Positions 11,338-21,136 of a DNA stretch of 28,043 nucleotides are shown here, in pieces. Made by a program: the position numbers and the translations under genes. The notes under the pieces are model-generated. The model had not been told where the DNA came from. It saw only the letters and a list, made by a program, of their open reading frames with translations, and did no database searches. The stretch spans positions 4,958 through 33,000 of the forward strand of contig FLMG01002957.1 of assembly GCA_900088475.1 (NCBI GenBank), written 5' to 3'. Within the stretch, counting starts at the first letter, position 1. Every line of letters starts with the position of its first letter. The DNA comes from Hyphochytrium catenoides (lineage: Eukaryota; Sar; Hyphochytriomycetes; Hyphochytriales; Hyphochytriaceae).

Positions 11338-12023
11338 ATGGAGAACGCAGCAGTGTCCCTGAGGATGCCCTGCAGGAGCAAGGCAGACACGCCGGAGAAG
11401 ATCGAAGAAGAGGATGATGGCAGTGCACAGCCATCGGCGTCCGCCAATCTCCTCAGTGTGCATAGATGGGCACATCATCTGACACGGCAGCAAGAAAAAG
11501 AGAGACAGGTGTTGGAGATCTACACAGCTATTAACAATCATATGCTTAAAGCAAGACTCCCCCTGCACGATGGAGAAAGAAAGCATGCACTCTTAGCCTC
11601 TCTCTCTCTCTCTCTTTTCAGCCAAAAGGTGCAGTCATCCGCGTAGACGAGACGGCACCAGGGAAAAAGAGGGAACTCGGGTCTATTCAAATCTTAGGAT
11701 ATGAAACATCTCCAGAGAGATCTATAGGGGTTGGAAGGGAGAGAGAGAAGAAGGGAGAGAGAGAGAGAGAGTAGGGCGACGCTTTTCTATCTGAAAGCAG
11801 CTGGCATACGATGTTGGTCTCTCTCTGTCGTCTGTCTTCCATTTGTCCTCCGCAGCCCAGTCTCTCTAACACTCAGCAGAGCGCATCCGTCTATGATAGG
11901 GCCATGGGACGAACGCTAAGAGAGAGCTCTGCCTCTCTAGAAACCGTTTGGATACAACGAGCTAGAGCGAGAGAGAGAGAGAGAGACCGGAACAGACTTT
12001 GTTCTGCTCTTAGTCATTCTTAA
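11338..12023 (+). CDS. Small unrecognised protein, three-exon model
   Basis: I do not recognise the family. The model has exons 11338-11508, 11622-11729 and 11856-12023, all joined at phase 0, giving 148 residues. Acceptors are classical (ctcttttcag and tcctccgcag); donors gtgttg and gttgga are weak. The middle exon has the most protein-like composition: PKGAVIRVDETAPGKKRELG then SIQILGYETSPERSIG. The C-terminal exon ends in an Arg/Glu run that is itself a GA microsatellite translated in frame. The start is uncertain. An acceptor (acatcag at about 11310) precedes the open frame, so an upstream exon, perhaps with the ATG at 11127, may exist. The stop codon is 17 bp from that of the convergent Maf gene. 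It could be a fast-evolving nuclear or cytoskeletal protein, but nothing in the sequence decides. Confidence 0.45.
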
Positions 12024-12040
12024 CTGCTTGATGCTGGTGA

Positions 12041-12356
12041 TCAGCGCAGCTTGCCCTCACTGAGGAGAGAGATGATCTGCAGGGCGGTGGAGTGCATGGG
12101 GAAGCCCATCACGTTGAAATAACAGCCGCTGATGCTGCGGACGAAGGATCCTGCGCCGCCTAACGAAGTAGACAGAGGATTGCACGGTCATCCTCCAGCT
12201 TCTCAGCCACGACTGATAGACTGGTCTTCCCTTTCCGCTCTCTTGGTCTCTCTTGGTCTCTCTCGTTCTCTCTCTCTCCCTCTCTCTGTCTCTCTCTCTC
12301 CTCCCCTCCCTCTCTCTCTCTCTCTCTTACTCTCTCTGTCTCTGTCTCTCTCTCTA

Positions 12357-12392
<36 letters not shown>

Positions 12393-13563
12393 TACACACA
12401 CTCTCCGTCCCCTCATCATCATTGCTGTGGCTCTCCTCCCTATCAGTTCGTCTCTCTCTCTCCGTTGGAGTCTCACTCTTTCTCTCTACTATCCCACTAT
12501 GAAGAAGAATCCTTAGTACCTTGAATGCCATAGGACCCAGCTTTATCCATCGGCTCTCCTGTCGCCACGTAGCCTGAGATAATAGCGGAAGAGAGAGAGC
12601 CGCAGGAAGAGGTAAAAGACGAGAGAGAGAGAGAGATAAAGTGGGAAGACAAAGAGAAAGGGTTAGGGAGGAAGTGACTGCCACAGGACGAGAAGAAATT
12701 ACTTCGAATAGCTTCCAGAGGAAGGTCTCCAAAGGTGACGGCTGTCTTCTCATGGAAGAGAAGCTCGTCGTTGTTCTGCGGGAGAAGGAGAGAGACGCCG
12801 GAATAGACGTGGTGTGTCTTTCCTGAGAGCATCTGCAGAGTCCGCACTGCCTCAGACTCATCCTGTTCAGAGGCAAAGAGAGAGAAGATTGAAGAGAAGA
12901 GGGAGGAAGCGTCAGAAAAATTGAGAGAGGAAAAGAGAGATAGAAAGAGAGGAAAGCAAACAGAGGAAGAGGGAAGACAGAGAAAGAGAGAGAAAGAATG
13001 AAAGAGCGCTGGAGTACGGAGAGAGATATGGAGAGGACATTGAGGAAGGCGGGGACCATTCCCGCCCAAGAGGCATCGCACTACCTGTGGTTTTTCTAGA
13101 ATTTTATCCCCTAAGACCTGCACAAACAGGAGATTGAAGGTGAGTCACTGGGTCTCCAGAGAGAGAGAGAGACAGGGAGAGAGAGAGAGAGAGAGAGACA
13201 GAGAGAGTGAGAGAGAGAGAGAGAGAAAGACAAACAGAAAGCGGGAGAGAGAGCGAGAGAGAAAGCGGGAGAGAGAGCGAGAGAAAAAGCGGGAGAGAGA
13301 GAAAGATAGGAGCGAGATTCGTAGGCTCACTACTTAGCAGAAGAGGAGAAAGAGGAGAGACACAGAGATAGATGGAAGAGAGAGAAAGCGTTGAAAGCGA
13401 AGAGATTGCAAGAAAGACGAGAATTGGGACTCACGACGACAGTGTCGCATCCAATAATTAGGTCCGGAACCGCCTGTCTCCCCTTCAAACTCTGCAGGAC
13501 GTCCAAAGCCTTCAGTCGCGCATTCTCCTCTACATAGTGTGCCTAAAGGAAGAGAGAGTGTGA

Positions 13564-13638
<75 letters not shown>

Positions 13639-14362
13639 GAGGAAGGTGTAGAGAAAGAGAGAAGAGACGTGGAGAAAGAAGGGGTCGGCGAGATTCTGAC
13701 AGAAGGGGATGGAAGGATAAAGAAAAAGAGTCACGAGGAGAGAGAGAGAGAGAAACGCAGGGACAGAGGCGTGGCTGTTCAAAAGTCGGATTAAGACAGA
13801 GAGGGAACAAAGAGAGAGAGGGAAGAAAGAGAGAGAGAGTGCATTGATGCGGTGGGCGGAAAAAAGAGAGGGAAAGTGCGGCGGTGATCGAGAGAGAGAG
13901 AGAGAGAGAGAGCAAGGAGGATATAGACAGACGGAAGACAAGAGCAGGTCAAACCGGAGATGGGAAGAGAGACTTGTCCAGATCTTCTTCAAACTTTGAC
14001 GGGATAACTTCAAACTTGAGTCCCTGCAGGAGCCCGAGAGTCAGAGCATTAGAGAGAGAAGCGAGAGTGCAATAGAGAGCGTCGAAAGGAAGAGAGGGAG
14101 GTAGGGAGGAGAGAGAGAGAGAGTGAGAGAGAGAGAGAGAGAGAGAGACTTACCAGCCTGGCCAGTAGCTCCACCCTCCGCGGGCTCTACGACAGAGAGG
14201 GTGGAGACAGTTAGAGGAGCTGAGATGGGAGAGAGGGGAGAAGTAGGCGGAGACAGAGGAGAAGAAGACAACAGAGAGAGAGAAGAGAAGAGAGAAAGAG
14301 GAGCTGATAGGGTAGCTGAAGACTCAAGACGAACGACATATAAATGGCGAGAGAAGGGGGAC

Positions 14363-14418
<56 letters not shown>

Positions 14419-14520
14419 GCGACACTTGTGCAGCTGCTGTTAAGGAGAGAGTCTATGTCTGACTTGTGAGGCGAGGATGATCGACTTCTGGGAGAGCTGC
14501 GACTGAAAGGCCGCCAACAT
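12041..14520 (-). CDS. Maf-family nucleotide pyrophosphatase (dTTP/UTP pyrophosphatase-like)
   Basis: Maf proteins hydrolyse non-canonical or excess NTPs (dTTP, UTP, modified pyrimidines) to the monophosphate plus PPi, cleaning nucleotide pools in the cytosol. Exons on the minus strand: 14464-14520, 14154-14186, 13955-14023, 13435-13542, 13085-13117, 12703-12862, 12520-12573, 12041-12159; 210 residues, the usual single-domain length. Motifs: LASQSPRRVELL at 16-27 (phosphate-binding loop), GCDTVVVL at 84-91 with the catalytic Asp86, and ILEKP at 95-99. SGKTHHVYSGV at 113-123, YVATGEPMDKAGSYGIQG at 155-172 and GCYFNVMGFP at 183-192 follow. Two exons are only 33 nt. All phases agree. Introns are packed with GA/CT tracts. 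An in-frame upstream ATG at 14622 could add 34 residues; 14520 gives the normal short lead to the first motif. Bacterial septum-formation roles should not be assumed here. Confidence 0.93.
12233..12400. repeat. (CT)n-rich microsatellite in the last Maf intron
   Basis: A dense TCTCTC tract on the plus strand, inside Maf intron 12160-12519. Because Maf is transcribed from the minus strand, the pre-mRNA carries GA here, the opposite of the pyrimidine-rich introns elsewhere in the same gene. Confidence 0.9.
13158..13310. repeat. (GA)n tract with an AAAGCGGGAGAGA sub-repeat
   Basis: Lies in Maf intron 13118-13434. A (GA)n start passes into a roughly 24-bp repeating pattern around gagaaagcgggagagagagc near 13235-13300, so a higher-order unit has formed within the dinucleotide tract. 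Confidence 0.85.
13561..13635. repeat. Compound (GT)n-(GA)n microsatellite
   Basis: A GT run at about 13564-13580 is followed immediately by uninterrupted GA to about 13635, within Maf intron 13543-13954. It is among the longest pure dinucleotide stretches in the window. Confidence 0.9.
14108..14149. repeat. (GA)n tract next to a Maf donor site
   Basis: A short GA run in the intron 14024-14153, ending two bases from the start of the donor consensus of the 33-nt exon 14154-14186. On the minus strand the intron therefore opens with a pure CT run. Confidence 0.85.
14367..14417. repeat. (GA)n tract in Maf intron 1
   Basis: About 50 bp of uninterrupted GA within intron 14187-14463. Confidence 0.9.
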
Positions 14521-14864
14521 TGTTTCTTCCCAGCGCCACAGAGTTGGAGCTCCGTCCTCTCCCTTCCCTCTGCTCACTGGCTCAACGTCGCGCCTGCTTG
14601 TCTCTTCGGCTGATGGATGCACTTGATGTGTGAGCTTGCTGGACGGAAGAGGGGGAGAGGAAGGAGAGAGAGAGAGAAAGTGAGAAAGAAGAGAAAAGAT
14701 AGGATAGGGAAGAGAGGAAGAGCAGAACCAAAAAGCTCCTCGAGATAATAATGAGATGACTGATAGGGAAGCAGATGGCGGCAGACAAACCGGAGGGTGT
14801 AACAGTGGGGGTGATGGTCAAAGTAAGGTCATTAGTTAGAAGATCGTACAGAAAGAGGAGAGAG

Positions 14865-14988
14865 AAAGGGAAGAGAGAGAGAGAGTGAGGGTGAGCGAGA
14901 GCGAGCGAGAAAGAGAAAGGGGAAGAGTGAGAAAGAGTGAGAATGAGTGAGAGAGTGAGAATGAGTGAGAGACAGGGGGTTGAGAAAG

Positions 14989-15028
<40 letters not shown>

Positions 15029-15070
15029 AAAGAGAGAGAGAAAGAGAAAGAGAGAGAAAGAGAGAGAGAG

Positions 15071-15103
<33 letters not shown>

Positions 15104-15125
15104 GAGAGAGAAAGAGAAAGACACA
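14865..15125. repeat. (GA)n/(GAAA)n-rich block
   Basis: About 260 bp of GA with regular AAAGAG and GAGTGAGA interruptions. All six frames stay open for long stretches, producing spurious SLSL and RERE open frames. Confidence 0.9.
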
Positions 15126-15370
15126 GGCAGTAAAAGGTCCGACACCCTTTGAAAGGAAGGGCAGAAGAGACATTGGAGAAAGAAGAGTTAGGGAAAGGGA
15201 GAGAGAGCAAGAAGAACACAGCTTCGGAAGAGGTTGATATTTCTGATTAGACAAATATTATTCCAGACAGAGCTGGAAGTCATGTGCTTATTCGGAATAA
15301 CCGGCCAATTTGTACGGTACATGGAGGACAGGATCCACTATTCTCTTGAGATCAGAACTCTGGGGAGAGA

Positions 15371-15371
15371 G

Positions 15372-15412
<41 letters not shown>

Positions 15413-15490
15413 ANNNNNNNNNNNNNNNNNNNNNNNNNNNNNNNNNNNNNNNNNNNNGAGAGAGAGAGTGAGAGAGAGACGAGAGAGACA
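15371..15490. repeat. (GA)n tract interrupted by an assembly gap
   Basis: GA repeats flank a run of 44 N on both sides. The true tract length is unknown because the assembler could not cross it. Confidence 0.9.
15414..15457. other. Assembly gap (44 N)
   Basis: Unresolved bases inside a GA microsatellite. No gene is broken by it. Confidence 0.99.
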
Positions 15491-15957
15491 GAAACACAGA
15501 GAGGAAAGGGAGAGGACAAAAGAGAACGACGAGGGAAGAGACGGGAAGGTAGAGGGAGAACAAGAAGAAGAAAAGGCTGATTGATGATCCGTGCACGAGA
15601 GGATAAAAGGAAGAGCGATCTCCAGCTGTTCTCTAAACGAAGAAAGTGCTGTCTCTGGCACGCAAAAGAAGAGAAAGAGAAGCCACGGCAATCCAGACGA
15701 GGGAGGAGGAGGACAAGGTAAGACGGAGAGAAAGAGAGAGACGAGCTGAAGGACGACAATCGCTCCGCAGATTTAAAAAGTTCTCCGTTAGCTCAAGTAC
15801 TTTCAGCTTTTGCCATCGAGTGAGTCCTTTCTCCTTTGAATCTATTGTCTGACTTCAGAGCACTGGGTTAGCCCTCAATCTCTCTCTTGAATTCCTGTCT
15901 TTTAAGAGCGCTCGCTCTCCTTGTCTCTCTCTATCTCTTGCTGGGCACTGACTCCTC

Positions 15958-16447
15958 ATGGAAGCTGCTGCCATTGATTCTTCCAACATGAGCACAAGCG
16001 CAGAGCCCGAGCCGCCTCTTCCTACTGAGGAAGATAACACAGCGCTCTTCAAGTCAAGCACGACTCTTTCCGCTGAGGAGGCGGTGGAGCGGCTGCACAC
16101 GACCTATGTCAGACAGGAGATCTCCACCGCAGAGTTTGCCAAGTCATGGAAGGTGGCCAGGCTTCTCTTCTCTCTGTTCTCTTCGTTGTACTTCTCTCTC
16201 TCTCTTTCTTGATAGTCTCTTCCGAACCCAATCCGCTCTCTGTCCTATCTCCTGGTCTATCTCTCATTGTCGCTCCTTGTTGCCTCCTTTCTCTCTCTCT
16301 TCTTCACCAGGTCAGCCCTATGTTTCCATCTTCTCATCCCTGGAGCCCTTCCTCTTGCTTTTCTATCTTCCCTTTACGGTTGCGCCTCCTCTTTCCTTTA
16401 ACCTGGCCTCCCCATCACTGCTGAGCCACCGCTACTTCTCTCCTCCC

Positions 16448-16482
<35 letters not shown>

Positions 16483-16887
16483 CAGAAAATGCTGGGAGTC
16501 TTCATGATGCTCTTCCTCGGCGCATCTCTCTTCTCCATGCAGAAGCTGTTCCCCATCACCAATTTCCTCGCTTTCGAAGTGCTGACCATGGTCTCCTGCG
16601 TCACGAGCTATCTCTTCGTCCAGAGAGCGGACGGCGCTGTCAAATATTTCCAGGCCGCGCTCCTCCTGGCGCTGCTGCAGGCGGGCTGGTGGCTGTATGT
16701 CAACGTCTATAAGCCGTCAGTGCTCGAGTCCGTGCCAAGAGAGTGGGATCTGGACGTCCACCAGTTCCCGCTCGGCTCTCTCTTCTTCTTCGTTGCATGG
16801 GCCTTCGACCGTCTCTCGGTCAAGACGTCGAACCAGGTTGTCGAGCTGCGGAAGGAGGTGATTTCCCTAGAGAAGAAGTCTCTGTAA
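15958..16887 (+). CDS. Four-helix membrane protein with C-terminal KKxx signal
   Basis: Family not recognised. Exons 15958-16152 and 16486-16887 join at phase 0 (donor AAG|gtggcc; acceptor a long CT tract ending ccacag), giving 198 residues. Residues 1-66 are hydrophilic, with an acidic/Pro patch and a helical LSAEEAVERLHTTYVRQEIS. Hydrophobic segments follow at about 67-82, 91-110, 118-140 and 158-173. A charged helix (VVELRKEVISLEKKSL) ends the protein. The last four residues, KKSL, fit the dilysine KKxx retrieval signal read by COPI. With four helices and a cytosolic N-terminus the tail would be cytosolic, as that signal needs, so residence in the ER or early Golgi is inferred. BAP31-like proteins share a KKxx tail but differ in layout. 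A 5'-UTR intron may lie upstream. Confidence 0.75.
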
Positions 16888-19162
16888 AGGAGAACGATAA
16901 AGCCAAGAGCTCTCTCTCTCCTCTGACTTTCGGCCTCTTTCCTTCTCTTTTCTCTTTGTCTTTCTCCCCCTGCTTGCTGGACCATTGGCCGGTGCAAGGG
17001 TTAGGGAAGACCTTCTACATATCTCTTTCTGAGCCGATGTATACTCTTAATATGTATGAGGAACTTTGCCTCTTCACATGATGACTTTCATCGTTTCTTC
17101 TCAGTTGCAAGGGCTTTTGGACATGGCCGTCTCTAGCTGTTACCAAGCTTGGAGAGATAAGAAAGAGAGAGGGAAAGGAGGGAGGTTGCAGGGAGAGAGA
17201 GACAGAGGGAACGAGAGGATGGTGCAGAAATTCACCATGTCTTAGGACACAAGAGTATAGAGACAGAGATCTACTGACCGCTCCTAGGCCTTTCTTCCTT
17301 CCTAGCTGCTGGCATCTTCTCTTCTTCATCGCAACAGACAATATAAGAGACATGGCAGGATAGCTCCCCCCGCTTTCTCTCTCTCTTATCCTTGCTTCCT
17401 TATATAAACCGAAACCTCTCCATGCCTGAGCTTCTGGGCGCATCACTGCCTGGCTGTGGAGAGCTCTTGATGACTCCCAAGGCGTCAGCTATGAGATGAT
17501 AAATTGTGGTCAGAGGTAGCGAACAGGAGGGAGCCTAAAGGATCGTATCGATCGCACCACGGATCTCAGTACACGCTACCGATTACTGACAAGGGATTGG
17601 ACCTTGTTCTCTTTCTTTCTTTTGCTCTCTTGCCTCCGCCTCCGCTGAACCGTATCCTTCTGATACTTTCTCTCTCTTCTTCTTTCTGATACTTTCTCTC
17701 TCTCTTTCTTTCTCGAGTGGCGAATCCTAGTACGCTCGTGCTCTGCGGGGAGTTAGGGCGCTTCTCAAATGATACTGCAGGGGTTGCCATGATTTCTCTT
17801 TTTCGGCAATATCCTCAGCTCTTCTTAACCTATTTGGCTTGTTTTACTGGCCCCAGAGACTGGCGCGTCACCTGCGGCCTGTTACGCAACCCCGTGCCCG
17901 CCTTGAGAGGATGGAGCCAGTGCTGGGTCGCGTTTGTCTCCCTTTTGAAAGAACTGGTCAAGGCAAGCGCCAACAGTGGCTATCATTGCACCGTCCGAAA
18001 GCGTGGAAGAAGCTACGGCAGCATCTAACATAGGTCAAGCTGTCAGGCATGGTGCAGCGGAATGTCTGTTGCACTGATGGTCATGATGAGACATACACCT
18101 TGCGCGTAGAAAGTTCCTTAGAGAGCCAAGTGATCAGCAATAATTAGTATCCATCGCAGTAGGAGGGGTGAGAAGACTGTGAGAAGAACTTTCTCCTCCC
18201 GCTTCTAGTCTGTTCTTCATGCCGTGGTCAAAGAGCAGCACGCCACTTGGACATAAAAAGGCGTTTAGTTCAGTCATCAGCCATCCGTAAGCAAGGGTGA
18301 GAGGAGAAGTCTGAAAGGATAGAAGCGCTTCTTCAGAGCTTCTGCTGGCCCTGGTAAAAAAGTATTTAGTTAACCGGACGGATGCTTCGCTGGAAACATG
18401 TTCCCACAGCCGTGAGTTCTATGAGAAATGGTTGCTGACGCCGCGACGGTGAGCGTAAGAAAGCTACCACTAGGCGAAGATCTATAGCGATTCCACGGAT
18501 CAGAGACAGCCGTCTGCATGTGGAACTACCCAGAGAAGAGCGAAACGTCGCCACATGAGTGCAGATATTGTATAAGAATGACGGCCGGAGGAGTGCGGAT
18601 AGGTTGCCTGCTCGTGCAAGTGATAGGAGGGCAGACACGGGTAGTTGCGGAAGGACGGACAAGCGCCTCAATATGACATGGTTCTTCATATCCCACAGGT
18701 GGAAGGCATTCCCTAAGCTTTATGCCGTCACGGCGTAGGGGAACAGCACGGTTGCCCGCACTGCCTCTGTCTTATAATAGAACTGCCGTGACGATCAGCC
18801 GGGGCGCCGGAAGCTTCCTCTCGCCTTCGACACTGTCTTTGGATATCAGGAAGGAGGACCTTGAAGTAGCTCAGCAGAGGCAGAAAGGTCGACATTCCCT
18901 AACATTTCCCAGCCTTCTCCTCCTCCTCCTCGCTCTGACAAACCATGCAACCATCCTTTCTTCCCCAGTCCTTCGCCTCTGTGTCTTCCATATGTCTTCC
19001 ATATAATAGAAAGGGCTTCGAGGTTGCGGGCCAAGCCATCGCTGATAGAACACAGCAGGTAGTTCTAATAAGAGAAGAGAGGACAGCGGCACAGTGCGGC
19101 CTGGCGGGCAAACTCACAAAGATCCTCGCGTCACACAGTAGGCTCATCGCCTAATAACTGAT
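16888..19162. other. Gene-poor region with one possible coding stretch
   Basis: No gene can be called confidently. The best candidate is an open plus-strand frame at about 17773-18033 ending TAG, rich in Arg/Lys (RLARHLRPVT, GKRQQWLSLHRPKAWKKL). A cag acceptor lies at 17780 and another (actggccccag) just before RLAR. It has no identified upstream exon. A minus-strand 107-codon frame at 18366-18689 has no family resemblance. Near 17659-17703 a 26-bp unit starting tctgatactttctctctct is present twice. No tRNA or snRNA signature was found. Confidence 0.4.
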
Positions 19163-19206
19163 GAGCTCCGCCTAAATTTCTATCGAGCTCCGCCTAAATT
19201 TCTATC
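19163..19206 (+). repeat. Perfect 22-bp tandem duplication
   Basis: Two head-to-tail copies of a 22-bp unit (gagctccgcctaaatttcta plus tc) in otherwise unique, gene-free sequence. Confidence 0.95.
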
Positions 19207-20183
19207 TCAGATAGGTCAATGGGTGCTCAGGTAAAGGTGGGTTAGGTTTACCCCACAGAGGTATAAAGAGATAGGCAACGGAACCCAGGACACTTGTGGC
19301 ACCACAACACCAATCGCAATGGCAACCTGTTGACCAACGAAAATAGTGTCTTTTCCCAGAGGTCGTACCGCTGCAGCCGTCAGATAGCCCTGCATGCGAC
19401 TACGAGTACGTTATCTTGCATGAGAGCCGAAAAAGGAACTCCCAGAATGAGGGGTACCGAGGATAGGTGTTGGAGTAGGTCCTGAACGGGACTAAATTTC
19501 TACTCCGTATTTGTTTGCTGGTTGGCATTTTGACTGCCAATTGACCTTAAGCCTTATTAACTGGCTACGAAGCAGATGGTTTCCAATCAGATAATGTTAT
19601 GTCGACCTTTGATATCGTTCTAAATGTCTGCCTAAATCTTAGACGCTGGTCACCAGTCTGCCAATGGCGGTGGAATGTCCGGGTAGGCTGATCTCTAGGC
19701 ATTAGTTCTTTATTACAATGGCTTTAGCAGGTGGGTTGGTTCTCAGGCCTTAAAAGTTTGACACAGCCGAATGCGCAGTACAGATGCCTTTGTCTCTCTT
19801 TCTGTTGAGGCATTTCTACTGCTCGAACCGTCTTATCCTCCTCCTTTCTAAGGATAGAACAAGAATGTCAGGCTTGTGCTCAGACAAGGAAGTTGTTGGC
19901 ATGATGGCTGTCTGGCCTTCGTCCTTTTTTCAAGACAAATCACTCAACTTTTGTAAAGATGGCTCCTTATTCATAATCTAGGTCTTCATAATACTGAATA
20001 ACCAACCGAATGGTTCTTCGATTCTTCATCTGATTCGCTCTAGACAGCTTTGAAAGTGCAGTTGTGGAACAGGAGGGAGGACAAGCGCGGTACAGAGAGA
20101 AAAGACACAGGGCGGAGAAGTGGTCAGCGCAAGTGCACTCACCTCGACAGTGATGTTCTCACTTTGTTCACCGTTTTCCCCAA
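19207..20183. other. Unique sequence, no gene seen
   Basis: Balanced composition, with no microsatellite before 20183. Open frames (19294-19485, 19784-19981) are short and have no recognisable motif. I looked for transposon domains, terminal repeats and tRNA boxes and saw none. Confidence 0.5.
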
Positions 20184-20311
20184 CTCTCTCTCTCTCTCTC
20201 TCTCTCTGTTTCCCATTTTCTCTCTCTCTCTCTCTCTCTCTCTGTTTCCCACCATCTCTCTCTTTTTCTCTCTTTCTGTCTCTTTCCCCTCCTCTCACTC
20301 TCTCTCTCTCT
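20184..20311. repeat. (CT)n-rich tract
   Basis: CT runs separated by gtttccca spacers. The tract precedes a weak splice acceptor (tttgctatgcag, ends 20468) and a possible 35-nt exon ended by a gtaagc donor at 20504, so it may belong to an intron in the leader of the downstream secreted-protein gene. Confidence 0.85.
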
Positions 20312-20503
20312 TACTCTTCTTCCTCGGCTCACGGCCGGGGGAACTCAACACTTTCTCTGTGCATCTTGAGACTCATCATCTACCTGTTTCCTCTTCTCTT
20401 CTTTCCTCCCCTTTCTTTTCCTCTCTCAATCTTCAATGTCTTTGATCGCTGCTGCTTTGCTATGCAGGAACCAGGCAGGATTGATGATCATATTCCATTG
20501 ACG

Positions 20504-21136
20504 TAAGCGTCTCTTCACTGTTCCCCATCGATCGATATACACAAAGTCTCTCAGGCTTTCATCTTCCTTCCTCCATCTCATGTCCTACCTCTGTCGGCAC
20601 CACAGTCCTCCCAGATAGCACATCAACTGGACTTCTAGGTCTCAGTACCAGGAGATAAACCAAAGACATTGAAACGTTGCACAGTCTCTGTTCCTCATCC
20701 TCTGATGTCTGCATATCACCAATCAACTATCCGACGAGAGGGAGGATAAACCAAAGGTTACATCTTCTGCTCTTATCATAAGCCCACTGCCTGGTGGAAA
20801 TGCACAGAGCAAAAGTTCTCTGACCGTTCGTGATGTCTCTTCACCCGTAAGCACTTCTCTCTCTTCTCATCAAGTCTGCACTGTTCTCCCCCTTCATCTC
20901 TCTATCGTAGAGCACTCGAAACGTCCATTCTTCAGCGGGATGATAGAAGAAAGCGTTTCGTCTTCCTCCTTTCCTTTTCTCACAAAGGAAGATCAACAGT
21001 CACAAGAAGCTGGAGATCTGACAGCCCTGGTTCTCATCTCACTTCACCTTTTCCCAGCTCCTCCCCAACAGAGCCAAATCCTCAGCGCAGCCGCTCTTCT
21101 CTATATTCCTGATCAGTTCTTATCAACCTTCAAAGA
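20504..21136 (+). promoter_or_regulatory. Upstream/leader region of the secreted repeat protein
   Basis: A well-formed small intron is visible at 20847-20910 (gtaagc ... ctatcgtag, 64 nt, pyrimidine-rich), with no long frame on either side, so it is probably in the 5'-UTR. A 12-bp direct repeat, gataaaccaaag, occurs at 20654-20665 and 20745-20756. After the intron, an ATG at 20940 opens a 69-codon frame that ends at 21149, overlapping the main start codon in another frame; it could act as an upstream ORF. No TATA box was identified. Confidence 0.4.

Larger units (their letters stand above)
14521..15957. other. Divergent spacer between Maf and the membrane-protein gene
   Basis: No coding sequence is supported. 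The stretch holds the Maf 5' flank, two long GA-rich blocks and an assembly gap. On the plus strand a possible 5'-UTR exon ends at a good donor (GACAAG|gtaaga, about 15717), with a matching acceptor (tgacttcag) at about 15858, which would be an untranslated leader intron of the gene starting at 15958. Confidence 0.5.

Noticed and set aside
11509-11621. Coding continuation of the small gene through VLEIYTAINNHMLKAR
   Set aside because: The stretch sits between a GT donor and a strong polypyrimidine acceptor; removing it keeps phase and joins the more protein-like parts. The donor is weak, so retention cannot be excluded.
12132-15760. Many open frames on both strands made of SLSLSL or RERERE
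   Set aside because: They are translations of (GA)n/(CT)n microsatellite, which lacks stop codons in every frame; they overlap one another and the Maf introns.
18366-18689. 107-codon minus-strand frame
   Set aside because: No recognisable domain, no splice partners, and comparable open frames occur by chance at this base composition.
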